Shown piece after piece: positions 1 through 13,980 of a stretch of DNA of 64,000 nt. A program made the translations under genes and the position numbers. The notes under the pieces are model-generated. The model was not told the DNA's origin. It searched no databases and was given only the letters and a program-made list of their open reading frames with translations. Each line of letters opens with the position of its first letter. Position 1 is the stretch's first letter. Origin of the DNA: Taenia hydatigena. Its lineage: Eukaryota; Platyhelminthes; Cestoda; Cyclophyllidea; Taeniidae. The stretch is taken from the NCBI GenBank assembly GCA_036345935.2, contig JADWOT020000007.1, forward strand, positions 8,368,163-8,432,162, written 5' to 3'.

Positions 1-410
1 GCCTGCTATTACAGCATCATCTCCTCCATTATGCTCAACTAAAAAGAACCCACGGCCGGGATATTAATAGAACCGATTTGATGCGATAGGTGTGGAACTG
101 TCCCTTCCGTGCACACACTGCGGTCTGGTCGTCGGCAACTGGATCCCAATCGAGATCAAACATCACCAGACTATTTGCACTAATGAAATGCAGACCACAA
201 CCGCCCATTTTGCTGCTCTATATGAAGACAAACTCTGGCGACTGTACGACAATGCATAGGTTGTGGACAATAACACACGTGGCACAGGAATAACGATGTC
301 ACAAAAAAACCTAAAACTAGGTCGATAAAAATTGTTAAATTTCACGTGCTAAAAAAGATAAGAAGCTTGGGCCTACTGATAAATTAATTACAAGCTCAAA
401 GACGGGATGA

Positions 411-1205
411 ATGAAGCTACGCCAAAATTCCTTGATAAACCAAATAACCGACACGAAATGCCTGCCTCTTCTTTGCATATTATTAGAAAGACAATTTCAA
501 ATGAGCGAAAAAGAGCCCCAAGAAACAAGTGAAACAGTGCAAAGAGATGGTTTAATAGAATTGTTGCAAAATCTAACTTCTGAAGAAAATAGCCAACCTA
601 CTTGACTTTGCACACTATAGTTGAGTCCAAAACGCGAAAACGCCAACGCTCCACCAAGAGCCTCTCAATGGGATGATGTTTACCCTTTGCAAGCTAACAA
701 GGGGCAAGAGACCCTACCTCGCCAAGCAGGCGCCTTTAAACTTCCTTCAAAAATGCTGGCTTTTACGAGGAAATCACAGAAATGAATGAAATCGGTAAAT
801 CTGATGCCATACGCGAGGACCGATTAACAGGAGCCCTCTCACTCTTTCATTGGAAGTCGAAAATTAGTGTCGGTAATGAAAAAAGGGAAATGGATGATTT
901 CTGATTATCAGCCACCCTCCTCGAAGGTGCTCTTAAACTAAAGTATTACCCAATCGAAATGTTGCGAATGTCTAAGCATGGACAAATAACAAACGCATGA
1001 AAGTGAAGAGAACAGCACAATGGATTTGCTAACCATTCTAACGATGATAAGAGAGCTCACCACACTAAAATGAAGAAGTCATCTCATACGTTCCATTAAA
1101 AATGGAACCGGTGGCAGAGTGGGAAGAAGCAATAACGCAGAGGCCAGCCGTGAAAACGCCATGCGTCAAGCGCTCGATGATGTGTCTCGTGGCTCTTGTG
1201 ATTAA
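411..1205 (+). pseudogene. Possible decayed coding stretch, unknown protein
   Basis: I do not recognise a family. Frame 0 from 411 runs to a TGA at 603, has a TAG at 618, then stays open to a TGA at 783. A second frame is open from about 746, with a TGA near 900, to about 1000. Frame 0 is open again from about 993 to a TAA at 1203, with one TGA at 1071. The conceptual segments are rich in E, K, R, D and N and look helical (for example RDGLIELLQNLTSEEN and RENAMRQALDDVSRG). The strand is purine-rich, which can imitate coding sequence, and runs of 40-45 codons are expected by chance in 64 kb. Hence a broken gene is only one reading, and unrelated open frames are the other. Confidence 0.2.
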
Positions 1206-4200
1206 CACGTTTCGATTTAATCATCCCTGATTGAGTCCGGGAGCCCTGTGGGTAGGTATTAACTGAGTTGTAGATCCCCTGATGAATAACGACGCAAGCC
1301 TTGGGACAAATTTGTAAATGAAGTCTGACTGAGTTTATTGTTGATAGCTAACAAAAAACCACTAAAATGATCCAGCCAAAATTAGCGACTAAAGACAAAA
1401 ATAAAAGGCTAGCCCACATTGTTACCTTTATTTATTTGCCGCAGGTTATTCTCACCCTGCTTTAAAGGTTGGAACCGCATCGGTAGCGAAATGGTGTGTG
1501 CACAAAACTTATTACTTTCGCAAAGTCTAAGGGATATAAAGCTAATCGGAATTCAGCGGATGTAAACTCATAGACTAATGAGTTATAGTAAGAACCTACA
1601 AATCGGGTTTCGGGTAAATATTACTCCACTGTCAAATAGATTTTAGGCTTCTGAGAGCAGAAGTCACAATCCGCCCCGACTTAACGCGTTACAGCATTTT
1701 AAGCACCAAGTTCTCCAAAGAAGCGGGAAGTACAGACGGAGTTATAAATTAGGTCTTGAGGATCGCTGGGTAGAAATATAGATAAGTCTCGATAAAAAAC
1801 TTAAGCGTGTTCCAGAATTCAAGCCCGCTTTTGGTGGTCAACTACGAAGACCTCGTGCTCAATTCAAAGGTCCCTAGATTTCCCCTCATCGTCGACACTA
1901 GTAAGTTGAGATAGCACCGGATGCGTTCAGCAATGTCTGCTCTTCACTTCGGACGCATAGATGAAATGAAGTGTGCGCACCACAGTTCCGATTCTGTATT
2001 TTAATTGGTGATGATGAGACTGATCGCCAGACTGTCAATGCACACTGACCGTCGCACACACCGTTGCCTAATTTTCTATCACCCTTCGCCTTTCCATTCG
2101 GCTGGAAGCCTGAATCATGGCGTTTATTGTTGCTGCAAAGTTCACCCTTTGCAGCTGCTAACCCTCCCGATTGCAACGTTCTCTGTGTATCGTGTATGTA
2201 TATTCCTAGTTAGAGCTATTCTTTTCCTACCTTCACTTTGAAGTTGCGCACACGCTAACTAAATAAAGACATGGCATCCTTTTAACCTCACCAACGGACT
2301 TAAGGTTAAGTACGTAGCCCACTAGTTCCTTTGAGCCAATTATACTTTTTGACCAAATGAGTTTATTCGGTTTGACGCACGCTACCCACACCAGCTGCAG
2401 AATGGTCTTTGCATGCTGCGTAGGTCAAGAATCTCAGTTAATAAGGTGACTATCTTATGTGTGGATGTGAATTGGCGATTACCGCTAGGCGGAACTACGC
2501 TTGAAGAGGGGGAGCGTAATGAAAGGATAAGTGATCCATTTTAAAGCCGACATCCAGAGCCTTCTTACCTCATGAACCACACTAGTGTCATTGGACACTG
2601 AGCATGTTGCGTAGGTGATGATCGCCACAAACTTTCGGATGCATTTAAGCTTCCGCGGCTTGTTGTTTGCTTCCGCAGAATGCTTTCCGGCACGTCTGTG
2701 GTTTCTCAGTTTGTTTGCTCACAATCAACTTTACTTTTGCTCCCTTCATTTACTAGTTTCTTATCTTTAACAAATCTTTCGCCACTGAGAATAATTTCGT
2801 GAGATAATAAAGACCCGAACAACTGAAGTTGGCGCATTTCGTTAATATTTTCTTCCTTGATGGGTGAGAAATAACCTGATTTTACAAGACAAAGTTTTAA
2901 CGGAGCTTAACAAAAACGTAGACTATTAACTTCGTTAGTAAAGACACCGCGAGGGTTTACACTAAATAACAGCACGTTAAGGCGCAATGGAGGTAAAAGA
3001 AGAGGTGGTTTGAGATTTCAACGCCAACATCGTTGACATTTGCACCCGACTGTTTAGATAAATCATTCATGCAAGCAGGTTGATCAAAGGTGCTTTACAA
3101 CTCCTCGCCATCCTTCTGCAATCTCTACTCCTGCTGCCGTTTTTGAAGTTCTTGCGCTTCACATCATTGTCGCACTTTTGTTAAAAAGCTGGCAGTTTAA
3201 CACACTCGCTGCATGGTTTTGGTAAGAATTTATGCAACCAAATGTTGTTGCAAAATAATCAAGGCTAAACGACAAGCAAAACTTGAGGCTAGTAGCCACT
3301 TGTCAAACCGAACATGGTTAATTATATTCTTTTTTAGGGCACTCATGCTAAAATTGCGCAGCCAAAATCTTCGCGATTCTGTAAAAACTCATGTTTATCA
3401 TCACAAACTAAAAAGAATCGAGGCTTAAAAGTGCGAGTGCAAATTAAAAGTTCTAACACAAAGACCCTACAAGTTATTGTGATAGCGCAACCGCGTGATT
3501 AAGGGAAACCGACAAATGCGTGCCTACCAAATATCCTGGCCAGTATTTTTAAATGAGGATATCCGCCTCTGCAGGTGCCAAGGATGTAACTCTCAGTGTA
3601 CAGCGATTCAGCAATCGCCTTCCAGGCTCTTGATTGTGTCAATGCGCCCCGACATTGCAGGATTATTTCGAAGCATCCTAAGCGCTAGATAGTTGAGGGC
3701 GTTAAAAGCGACTTTTTAAATATGTTCAACAACGCATTACGCTTAGTGTATGGTTTGATAAACTCCTTTTTATTTTATCTGCCGAGTGATGACAGTATCA
3801 TATAAGCGACCAACCACCCATATATGCTACTCTTTAGGAAAGTCGTTGCATAAAATCACGTTTCCATGACCAAAGCTGAAAAAATGTGCATACACCGTCC
3901 TCGGCTACATGAGCGCGAGTTTTGCTAATCACTCACTTTCTCACTGATCTCTTATTGTAAATGCTATTGCATTTTACTTACTAATCGCGGCTCAACTTTT
4001 TCCGGTAGTGACACATTGCGAAGTCTTGTTACATAGGGGACGGATGCTTACCAAGTAAATACGTTTTCCAGAAAACCACCTATGGCTATGACTTACATTA
4101 ACAAGCTGCGTAAAATTGGTTCAAGCGCTGGAAGAATGGCTCAGATAATAGCTGAAATTCAGCCTCACATAATTTGTTGCCCGGACTGATTTTGGCTCTA

Positions 4201-6060
4201 TAGTGGGTTTTGAGGTGCATGAATGATGGTTGTGTGGCACGATTTCAACTGATAAGGATGAGGTAAACAAGGGGTGTGTTCCAAAAGTGTCCACTAATCA
4301 GACATGGGAGTAAAACTTCCAACTGTGCGCAACTGAAACATTCGTAAAGGATGCGGTAGTTCCCAACAGATACCACCTTTGATGTCTTGTTTTCTTGCAG
4401 TCGACCACTCTACACTAGCTCGGCATGGGTGGTGATGTAGCACCAGTCAAGAATTCAGATCTTTGTGGGTCATAAGCAGCCCTCTCATCGTGTTTGCGAG
4501 ACAGAGTAGCTAAAACTTTACATGAATAATGCGGTTAGCTTATGGTGTAGGCCTGATGCCATTTGCTATGCTGCATTTCAAGTCCTTTAGTCTTAAGTGC
4601 ATCTGCTAAAGCTCTATTTCATTATGCATAACCAACCTACAAGATTTTATTATCTGAAGACGCTGACGGGGCCTTTGTCTCGCGATTGTTCTTTTGGTAA
4701 ACCTCTGTCCTCCTTAGTCTCAAGGGTGTCGTGTTAAACTTGTAGGATGTGGGGCGGATTTTAGTTGCGCGGTTTGGTAAGGGTTAGGCTTCACCGTGAA
4801 TATTCATGCGAGTTTATGCGCAGATTGCCGTGCTTTGCCTATTAACTTCCAGTATGCTCAATTCGGTAACATTAGTTTAGGGACATTGTAAATTAAGCAC
4901 TTCAACGGAGTCTTAACCATAATTCTTATAAAACTCATACATACACGACCTTTTCGACTAAACAAAAGCAAAAATGCAGTGGATGAATGCACGCTAATTC
5001 TTCCTTTAAAAGCAATGCAAAAACAAGTAGAATGGTCTAATACGAGTACAAAGGATATCAGCCAATGTTATTTATGGACGTCATCGAGCAAGAAAAGTTG
5101 GGGTTGTCACCTCGCAGAAGCAGCGAAAGCAGTGGCATAGACGATTGTTCTTAATCCACATAAACAAGTAATCCACATAGTAAATGGTCCATCTATCTCC
5201 TCTGTCAGTAATCTACAGACCAATAAACAACCACGTACATGTTGGAGCAAATGCGACGTACAGAAGCGTTCTCAACCAAGGTGACGTTCTTCTAAAAATT
5301 CACCGTCCGAATAAGCAGATAGATACTTAGGCTGACAGTGGTGTAGGCTGCGCGTCGACGTCGAGTTTGTTCACATCGAGTCTGCTGAAGTTGCATAAGG
5401 CGTAATTCAGTTCAGTGATAAAGAAATGCAAACTAAAGTACCCTTTCAAAGGGTACCACAAATGCGTTGGCGTCCAATAAGCAAAAATAGCGCCGTAAAA
5501 ATTAGAAGAATTCGAATGCCGCCGAGTAGATGTCAAGAGTTGAGAAAAGTGACAGCTAGCATGCGCAACAAGAGAAAGGAGAGATTGAGGTAGTGGAGGT
5601 GGATGATGGAGTGACGTCATTGCTAGCGATCATGCTGCGTAGAAAGCACCGATTGTCGTCCAATCAACTAAGTTAAGCTACATCAGGCCGGGTTAGTAAA
5701 CGCACGGATAACGGCTAAAATACTAGATGTGCAGGCCCTCTCTCTTTCTTCTTAATTGCCCACCACTTCTCACTATCCTACCTACTTGCACTACACTGCA
5801 CTGCAATCCACCTCATCCACGTAGGACCACCACAATCACACCCACTTGCTGCACGGCACTCTGATTCTCATTCCAATGTCCGTCATCATCAGTCACCGTG
5901 TTTGGTAGGCGGTGCACATCTATTTGCGTTAGCGTTTGCGCCTGCCACGATTATGAGGAGAAGAGGACGGTGAAGGATGCTTTATGCGAATAGGGAATGG
6001 AATGCTGTAAGGATGGGGGCTGGCGGGTGTAGATAAATGGATGGCAGGCGGATAAGAGTG
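1206..6060. other. No gene recognised
   Basis: Open frames are short, overlap on both strands and show no domain, splice pair or repeat relation that I can support. A CRE-like palindrome TGACGTCA lies at 5612-5619. Confidence 0.6.
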
Positions 6061-6345
6061 GAAAGTGAACTATCGTAAGCGCTAATGCTTCTATTTGTTT
6101 ATTTTTATAAAAGTACACGCATAATCGGAAACCTAGAACTGCTGCACGCTTTAAGATGATGTTAGTCTTAGTTGCCGCGATCGCGTTCAATGTCGGGCAG
6201 ACAGGCATAAAGGTCATGCTTGCTCTATACTCCCACTTTCTTTAGAACCATTTCCGTCTGCGCAGTGACTGCCAATTTCGCTCCGCAGCTAGATTTAACA
6301 CTGCGTGGAAAATAAGTTGCTTTGATTTCGGAGAAAAGTGCTTAA
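6061..6345 (+). repeat. Duplicate of the 5' flank of the 23.25-kb gene, start codon lost
   Basis: This stretch aligns by eye over about 280 bp with 23003-23284. Shared blocks include AATGCTTCTATTTG, TCGCGTTCAAT, TTAGAACC and CAGTGACTG/CGGTGACTG. The 23-kb copy ends in a small open frame that starts with ATG at 23253. Here the equivalent bases read ATA and the frame closes at once. The segment is therefore either a dead gene duplicate keeping its promoter/5'UTR or two members of a dispersed repeat, one of which became a 5' flank. Confidence 0.55.
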
Positions 6346-9300
6346 GACATAAAAAAAGAAACCGTCATTAAAATGCTTCAAAAATTAAGCACTCATTAAA
6401 TGAATAATTGATCCAGTAATCTACGGGACTTTACTTCAAAATGGTAGCCCTACGCAAGCCAAACAACGTCAATTTTTAACGGTTTCATAATTCATTGAAA
6501 GCAGATCCGGATTCTGAGACACCCATGAATTCTCAGTTCGTAGTTTAAGCAAATTTTAGATGCGTTTCGTTGATTTAAGCAATTATGCACCCTTAACCTA
6601 AAATTAGGATGATAGCATGTAAAAATGATGGGAATTAAGAGAGAAAAGTCAGCTTTTACATTGTCAGCTGAGCTTTTTATGAATTCGGATAGTGCCATTC
6701 GGATCCTCTTGCGTAGTCTACACTCACCAACGTCCGGTGCAACCAGCACAAGCAAGTTTGCCCCAAAGATAAGCATGACCTATTCTTATGACCTTCCTGC
6801 CTATGATATAGACATCTGAGAGCATTACGCTACCTAAAACTGGTGTTTGACCGCCTGTGAGACGCAGGGCTGAACTTAAGCCAAATGGAAGGCTGTTTTC
6901 TGGTGGGTGGACAAGTCGGGAGTGATGACAGTCATTAAATGCCGTACAAACCTAATAAGAAAATGGCCAGCGGTAATCAGCAGACGAGGCCCGACAGTTT
7001 GGCAAATTACTGTTTCTAAATAATCCTGCTTGCTACCACCGTAAATTGCTCAACAACCTGTAGAATCAGTCAGCATCTTTCACAGCTTTTCTGATCAACC
7101 GTCAGGAGCACGTGCATTAAAGCTGCGGAGATTCTCGTTTCGCTAAGGTGGTGCCATAATCAACTAAATGCCCATCCTCCTTCCTCTTCTTCTCCTTGTC
7201 TTCATCCGCACCCTTTCCAGCTGCTGAGCGCACTAGCGGATCTGCCTCCTTTCCATCCACGCAATGTGACACACTATAAAGTAGTGCATCGAAGTGGTCA
7301 CATCTTTTATAAGTTAACCCTTCCCCATTGCCTCAGAACATAAAATTCGCCATCAATATGCCTCAATTAAAATGAAATAAATTCTTTGGATTTAAATAAG
7401 GCGCAAGGTTTTACTGTTTTAGGATTGCAATCTCATCCGCCTCTGCATAATGTCAGGGTAAAAATACCTACTTTTTTCTCCGATGCCACAATAGCCATAG
7501 CTCGTAGGTAAGAGCGCGACTGTTGTGAAGTAACCTCTATAAGAAAGCACACAGTAATTAATTATGGCTCGACAGAACTCTAGTGTTTCTAAACTAAGCT
7601 CTATAAAACAGTACCCTTTACTTTGGAGGTCATATCCGCCATGAGATCCTGCTGGACGGATTCATTTCTTTGATTATGTGTTTTTCAGAGACTGTAAGAA
7701 CCGTGTCGAGCTCGATACTTTGCACAATCCCTTTGTGAGTTTTAGTTGGCTGGCTCATCAATGTAGCATTAACTGCATTGCAATACTACCTAATTCTGCA
7801 ACCATTGGTCTGCATATTTGAGGTTTTGGAAGATTCTTCTTTATTTTATTCATCTACATGAAGGAGGACATCAGAAGAATCAATAAGCAGCATGAAAATT
7901 GCATACATGCAATCGTGCCTAACTGTAGGACGAGAACATTTTCAGAAATTCATTCAACTTAACAATCACCGGAGACTAAATGGAATACGCAACGCCCTTG
8001 GCGCAACAGTGCATGTTGAATCAGCATACGAAACTGATGAAGATAATAGAATATACTACTCCTAAGAATGCGAATACTTTGAAATCAACACAGTACCAAA
8101 ATTAAGAAGAACCGGATTTGGTAGCCATGGATATCATACATGGAGACGAACTGGAGGGAGTCATAAGAAATAATCCAGGTACATTTCTTAAATAAGGACA
8201 TAATTAGACAAGGCATAGAAACACTTTTTAACAACCTCTTGAAAAAAATTTTAAAACTAAAGTATACTACTATTGGGAGATCGAGGAGTGGGAAAGAGTA
8301 GGAGAGTAGCTGAAGAAGCCAAAGCAACCAACGAAAGAATATTTTATAAAAGCGGAGGGCTTCTATGAAAATCAGAAAATATTACTATAGATTATTTCTA
8401 CGGGTGGATACCTTATGATTAAATGCTATAAATATGTGGCATGTATCCATGCCAAGTCCCAGTGAAAGGAGCCTACAAAATATTCAACTCCAAGAGGATG
8501 TGGATAACATCCAGCAAGCCACGATTGCCTATATGTAATTGTCATGCTGCTCTTTGATTCTTCTAAAAGCCTTTGCGTTCCTATAGGTCAAAATATGAAT
8601 AAAAATGTTATTCAGATTTCAATCTACGCGTGTCTGCGTTCCATTCGAGCCACATGGATATTGACCTTTTCTTTAATTGTACGCTGCTTACATGCTGCGT
8701 GCGGTGAGCCATCAGACGTGGTGAATAGTGTTGTCACCGCGTCTGTTTCACGTGCTGATTGGCTAGCTCTTCTATGATATGATTAATGAATGAAGTCACT
8801 ACGCCGTCATGGTAGGTCCCCCACCAAGCGTAGGAGAACAATGAGGCGACGCAGGGCGTATCGTAAGCGCTATCATCGTGGTCAAAGCTGTTCTAACGAT
8901 TCGTTTAAGAGTGAGTTATTTCAATAAGGCGTGATTATGGCGGGTGAAGTCTAAGCTGTTGGAGACAATCAGTAAAATAGACTAATCGCTTGGCTTCACT
9001 GGGTGTTAAATTATTATAGGCCATAAATATTACAACAGTGAGTTTTATTCATAGAGAACTCTCTCAAAAAACTTTGAGACATTAGCAAAGAGCACTAGGT
9101 GTTCACCTTTTACATAAAACTTGTCAACAGAGTATTTCTGCGTTAAAACAGTCAGTATCTTAAAAATGATGATGACGATAATGATAATGAGCGTCCTTAT
9201 TAACCAAAACTTACTTCACCGCCACCACAGCCCGCATCGCTCCTTATGAGGCGCTTTTCAGCTTTTATCACAGGCTCATCATGTCGCCAATAATATCTGT

Positions 9301-11226
9301 CGTTACCGATATTGGCATTCACAATTAGGCATGTGGACTTTGAATCCGATCCATGGGAAGCCATTGAGATCGCAATAAGCTCCTTTAAACTTGCAGACTT
9401 TGTCGACAGCTGTAACGTTGCATATATTTAATTGATTGACCCTGCTGGCATTTCCTCTATTCACTGTCGACCATTCATTTGCACAGGGCAAGCAGCGTAG
9501 ACTTGTGCTTAAAGGACTTATGAAGGAGTGGGCGCAATGCGTCATGCTACGCGAGGGTGATTGCTTATCCATAGGACAGTGTGTTGTGTAAGTTGAAGCC
9601 GATATTGTCACTGGTTTTGCTGCCTCCAAAAGCAGCCGATGTGAAGCAATTGTGAAGTACTTGGAAGTGTGGTTATGAGGCTTTTTGTATGCGCATATTT
9701 CTACATGATTCATGCTCCAACTTAATAGGCGTTTGGCTACTGTTAGAAGCGTTCGACGTTAACTATAGGCGCATTTCTGCGCGTTAATAAATTATCCAGA
9801 GGTATTTTTTTATGACAACCATGTGTACGAATCGCGATAAGTGAGATGACTGATTGCCCCGGTGTGACTGATTTTAAGGGGAACATTTGCTTTTGCAGAT
9901 TCCTGCTCATACAGCTTATGTCATATGAAATCGTGCGATTTCGTGATTTGTTTGTGTGTTGTTTAACAACAATTTGGCTGTTGATGGTAGTGTGTGTCGG
10001 CACTGCCTAAGGCAAGGAGCTGAACTTATTGGCATCGCATGTTTTCGTCGTGCCAGTAGGCTGCAGACTGATGGCCATGTCAAGGCTGAAGTGTTCCGTC
10101 ATTGTTATAATTTGTGACCGTACTATTAATAGGATTTTGGCTTACTTGGTTTTGGGTCGGCATTCCCTGTGCATTTTCTCCATGGAAAATGAGGGGACAA
10201 TGTGGCTGCAACATAATCATCATCAAGAGGAGCAGGAATGATGGTGCTTCGAAGGAAGGAGAGGACTATATAATGCCCAAGTGGTTTCTTGAATGATGGG
10301 CGTTGGTGATTGGACCACTAATTTGTCTCATTATTGTGCCTTTGTTGTGTGGGTCGTCGGTACGTGAAATACATGTATGCTTTCGCCCGAGTATTGCGTC
10401 CTCTTTCCTCCTCTTCTTCCCAAGTGTAGTGGAGGGGCAGTGAAAGCCAGAGGTTGCTGTAGCAATTTTTAATGCATTAGTGATGAAGATGTTCTTATTT
10501 GCTGATTGAAGCGCTGTTGACCGCAACTCATTTGTGCGGTCATAATACGGCCGTGACGTATTTTGCCTCAACAGGCATAAGCATGATCATATTTTTCATC
10601 GCTGTTGCTCAGGGCAGGTAATGAGTTCATCTTGAAGCCCCAACTTGGTGCTTTGATCCAACTGTTTAGTGCCTTTCTAAGTGTTGAAAGTGACATGCTA
10701 CTGCTGGGCCCCAGGAGTGGATTTAAAAGTTACAGAATGTGCACCTATGGGAAAAGGAAAGCAAATATGGTGCAGCGCATCACCTCTGGCTGCGTAGTGC
10801 CAGACCGCATCACTACTAGTGGCAAAGCATTTGACACTAGGAAATACAGACTCGCATTGATTGCGTGAGTGGAGGTGCAAGGTGCTGTGGGATGGCATAC
10901 AATGAGGAGTGGTGAGTGGTGCCAACAACTAAAGTGAGGGAACAAGCTAGGTGGGGATGGAGGAGGGAAGAAACTTGAGTAGATGCCACGGTAACGCAAC
11001 AGATAGCGCGTGCCTTCATGGGTTTAAGGCTCACTTACAATGGCAGTGGTGACGTCATTGCTTGTGCGTAGAGGTGCGATCGCTATGTGAGTTGTGCTCT
11101 TTTCCTTTTCTCTGCTTCACCTGCATCTCCTTTTATGTACTGTAACGTAATGCGCGTGCTTAAAAAGCATTTCACATTTTTCTCGTATCCATCTAATCAA
11201 TTAGCGTTAGTAAAGCGCGAAATTGT
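6346..11226. other. No gene recognised
   Basis: No supported exon. The longest open frame here (9303-9713, minus) has 136 codons, a length expected several times by chance in 64 kb, and shows no domain. A second TGACGTCA lies at 11050-11057. Confidence 0.6.
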
Positions 11227-11295
11227 GCGCCTGTAGCTAAGGTCTTGAGTGTTCGCCTACCATGGGGGCGACCCGGGTTCGGTGCCTACAGGCGC
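11227..11295 (+). repeat. tRNA-like sequence (possible SINE head or tRNA pseudogene)
   Basis: The 69-nt block opens with GCGCCTGTAG and closes with its exact reverse complement CTACAGGCGC, a 10-bp stem where a tRNA acceptor stem would be. Inside it are TAGCTAAGG (pol III A-box-like) and GGTTCGGTGCC (B-box-like, consensus GGTTCGANNCC). The segment CGCCT-ACCATGG-GGGCG folds as a 5-bp/7-nt anticodon arm with CAT in the anticodon place, but C instead of T at position 33. The T stem does not pair, so this is not a working tRNA. The outer bases GAAAT and ATTTC extend the inverted symmetry. No other copy was seen in the window. Confidence 0.45.
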
Positions 11296-13390
11296 ATTTC
11301 TTCAGCGCTCTTGCTCATCTCCTTTGTCCTGGGTATTCGACTTCTCTCTCATCTACAGCTATTAATGGCTGGCCACAGTTACGTGGTTGTACATAACACC
11401 CTCATCATTTCATGATTTTCCTTAAAATTTATTTATCATTTAATTAAACTATTCTCCTAGAGGAAGATGGTGATTGCCCTTAGGGGTCTCACTCGAGTGC
11501 CCATGCCATATATCCTCCTTCACATTCCTCCCCTCGCCTTTGCCACTTCCTTCCTTCGTCTACCTACGGAATTGTTTTGGCTCCCTACTTTCACCAGTAT
11601 TGACACACGCAGCAATGGAACAGTCACTGGCTCATTATTCATTCTTGCATCCATTTGATGACGATTGTACATCGTCTTCATCGGTAATTTCTATCGATGG
11701 CGAGCCTTTTTAAAAAAATTTAATATCCACGCATGCCTGATGATAGTAAAATGCGCAGAAAATACGTAACTTTGCAGGGCACATATTGCATCAAATGAAG
11801 GCTCCTCTACGGAGTGACAGCATTTGTTCTGGAGCTATGCCGCACCCACCCTCCATTCCAATCCTCTGTCGATCCACTTTGAGGTAGCACTCCCCATTAA
11901 GTCGATTATTTAAATTATTTGCGCATGTCACTCAGTGTCATTCAATAGCAAGTAGTTTGTGAGCGATTTAGCCGATGGAATAGAGCGACTTTGCTAATGC
12001 TGTTTATACTATCGTGGTCTTCGAGTGCGTGCGTTCTACTACCTCGACTTGGTCTGTATGTATGTCTGCCTAACTGGGGCAGGTTGTGTTTAGCGAGATT
12101 CAACGGGTATGCATGCGCTTTTTGAGAAGTTTGATTGGAGAAGTTGTTTATGGCCATTACAAAGTGTGTTAAATTTGTTGTTACTGGATTGAGTGTGCTG
12201 GATATTGCTAGGTAAGAGAGTTTGATTTGCGGCATGCTACGTGTGAGCTTACGCAACGGATTGCAGGCGTTGCTTTTGAATTGGTGTAAGTTCATCCACG
12301 TTGGGACGGTAGCATTTATGCTGGGTACCCTTGCATTAAGTGAGCATATTATGCCTAAACCCCTGGTGGTTAGAAAGCTTGCTGCTGCTTTACTTCTAAT
12401 TGTTATGCAGATTTGACGGGACTATCTCGTAGATTTGTGCGCAAATCAGGTGCAATCAGATTTTCCTGATTATTAGGCTATTTAGTTGGTCCCTTCTGCT
12501 GATGCTGGTTTATTTGTAAACGAACGAAAAGGCAAGGAAGAATATGCGACTTAGAGTGAATTGGACTGTATTATTCCCTGCCTAAGCCACCAAACTATAC
12601 ACATTTATCATTATCAGGGGAAGCATCCGGGGATTTCTGCCTCCGAATTACTGATGAATGGGTTGTATATGGGAAGCGTAAAGCCACGATGATGACTTTG
12701 AAGACGACCCACTAATTGTCTTGGCTTGTTTACTTCTTCTGTAGCAATGCGGTAGTCTCGACATGATTTCTTTCCTCACCCTTCCTCCCTGGATGTAGTG
12801 GTAATTAGAGTTGGCTTTAGCTGTTTCGCTTTGGGGCTAATAGTTGGCCGACAGATAGTGTGAGGACAGACAAAAGCCGCATTAATATTCTTGACAGCTA
12901 GCGGTCAGTAGACTTCCCTCAAGACACAGACGGATGTGCACTGGCAAGTGTTAAGCTTCATCTGATTCTTCATTTGCGTTCTTTAACTTACCTGTTGATT
13001 TGGTAATTTCGTTGGTGGGTTTTTGTTGGATAGACAGGCGAAGGTGAGGCAATATGCATAATTTACTGTCTATGGGCCTATTTGTCTGCTCATCTTTATC
13101 CGTCTCGTTTTATCGATATGATATGTGACGTTAGAACGTTTGTATGTCCTGCTTGATGTGAGCGAATTTGTCGAAATCGCTTTATTTTAGTCAGAAGGCC
13201 CGACTGTCGGAGATGCTAAATTGACGCCTTCCTGCGCCCTGTGACGAGTGTTTTTGGAGAGCATTGCTTCTCTTCGATTACGTCGTTGCCACTAATGATG
13301 CGTAGGTTGGAAGTTGCTCATAGTCGGAAGAAACGGGATGCCCTATTATGTTTAGCTGCCCTGTGCACAGTGTGTATTCTGCTGTTTTGA

Positions 13391-13410
13391 GCGCACACGC
13401 ACACACGCGC
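13391..13410. repeat. (CA)n/(CG) microsatellite
   Basis: Alternating purine-pyrimidine tract GCGCACACGCACACACGCGC, short and imperfect. Confidence 0.7.
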
Positions 13411-13949
13411 TTGATCTATTACACGTAATATTCATTGTCTTTGATTGTTGTCATGCGCGTGTCAAATGCAGCGGAGCTGTAGGTAACCCTAGGTGTCGGG
13501 AAAGGGAGAGGGGATGCCGCTGTCATCGACATGTCCAGGGTTTAGTGCATACGGGCTCCATTCGCATGTTCTAGTACCTGCCGATATTGAGCGGCTTTCG
13601 CAGCCCGTTCTTAATGTGGCGTCTTATGTTTAGCCGACAGGCGCCACGACGACAATGGCAGAGACCCAATGTGGTCCAGCTTTCACCCTAGCCTTGTAAA
13701 ATCGATTGGTTGTCGCTGTTGCACGAGTGCTTTTTGCGATGCGTGACTTTGACACGGCAGTCATGTGTAGGAAGGAGTTATTTCTAAGGCATTAAAATTC
13801 TTCCATTACATTTTTGCGTTTTGGTTATTTAATTGTTAATTGATTAGTCACCTAGTGGAGGATTGGACACGGAGGCTAGGTGGGGGTAAAGCCAGTTTTA
13901 GCTGTCTAATGATTCTTTTGCCGATCTGTATATCTCGATTTCTCTATCT

Positions 13950-13980
13950 GCCAACCTATCTACCTACCTATCTGTCTACT
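13950..13980. repeat. Imperfect (CTAC/CTAT)n microsatellite
   Basis: Tetranucleotide tract with core CTATCTACCTACCTATCTGT. Confidence 0.65.

Noticed and set aside
9303..9713. 136-codon minus frame with several Cys
   Set aside because: Length is expected by chance in six frames of 64 kb. No domain spacing or splice support.
11942..12295. 117-codon minus frame
   Set aside because: Chance length and no recognisable motif.
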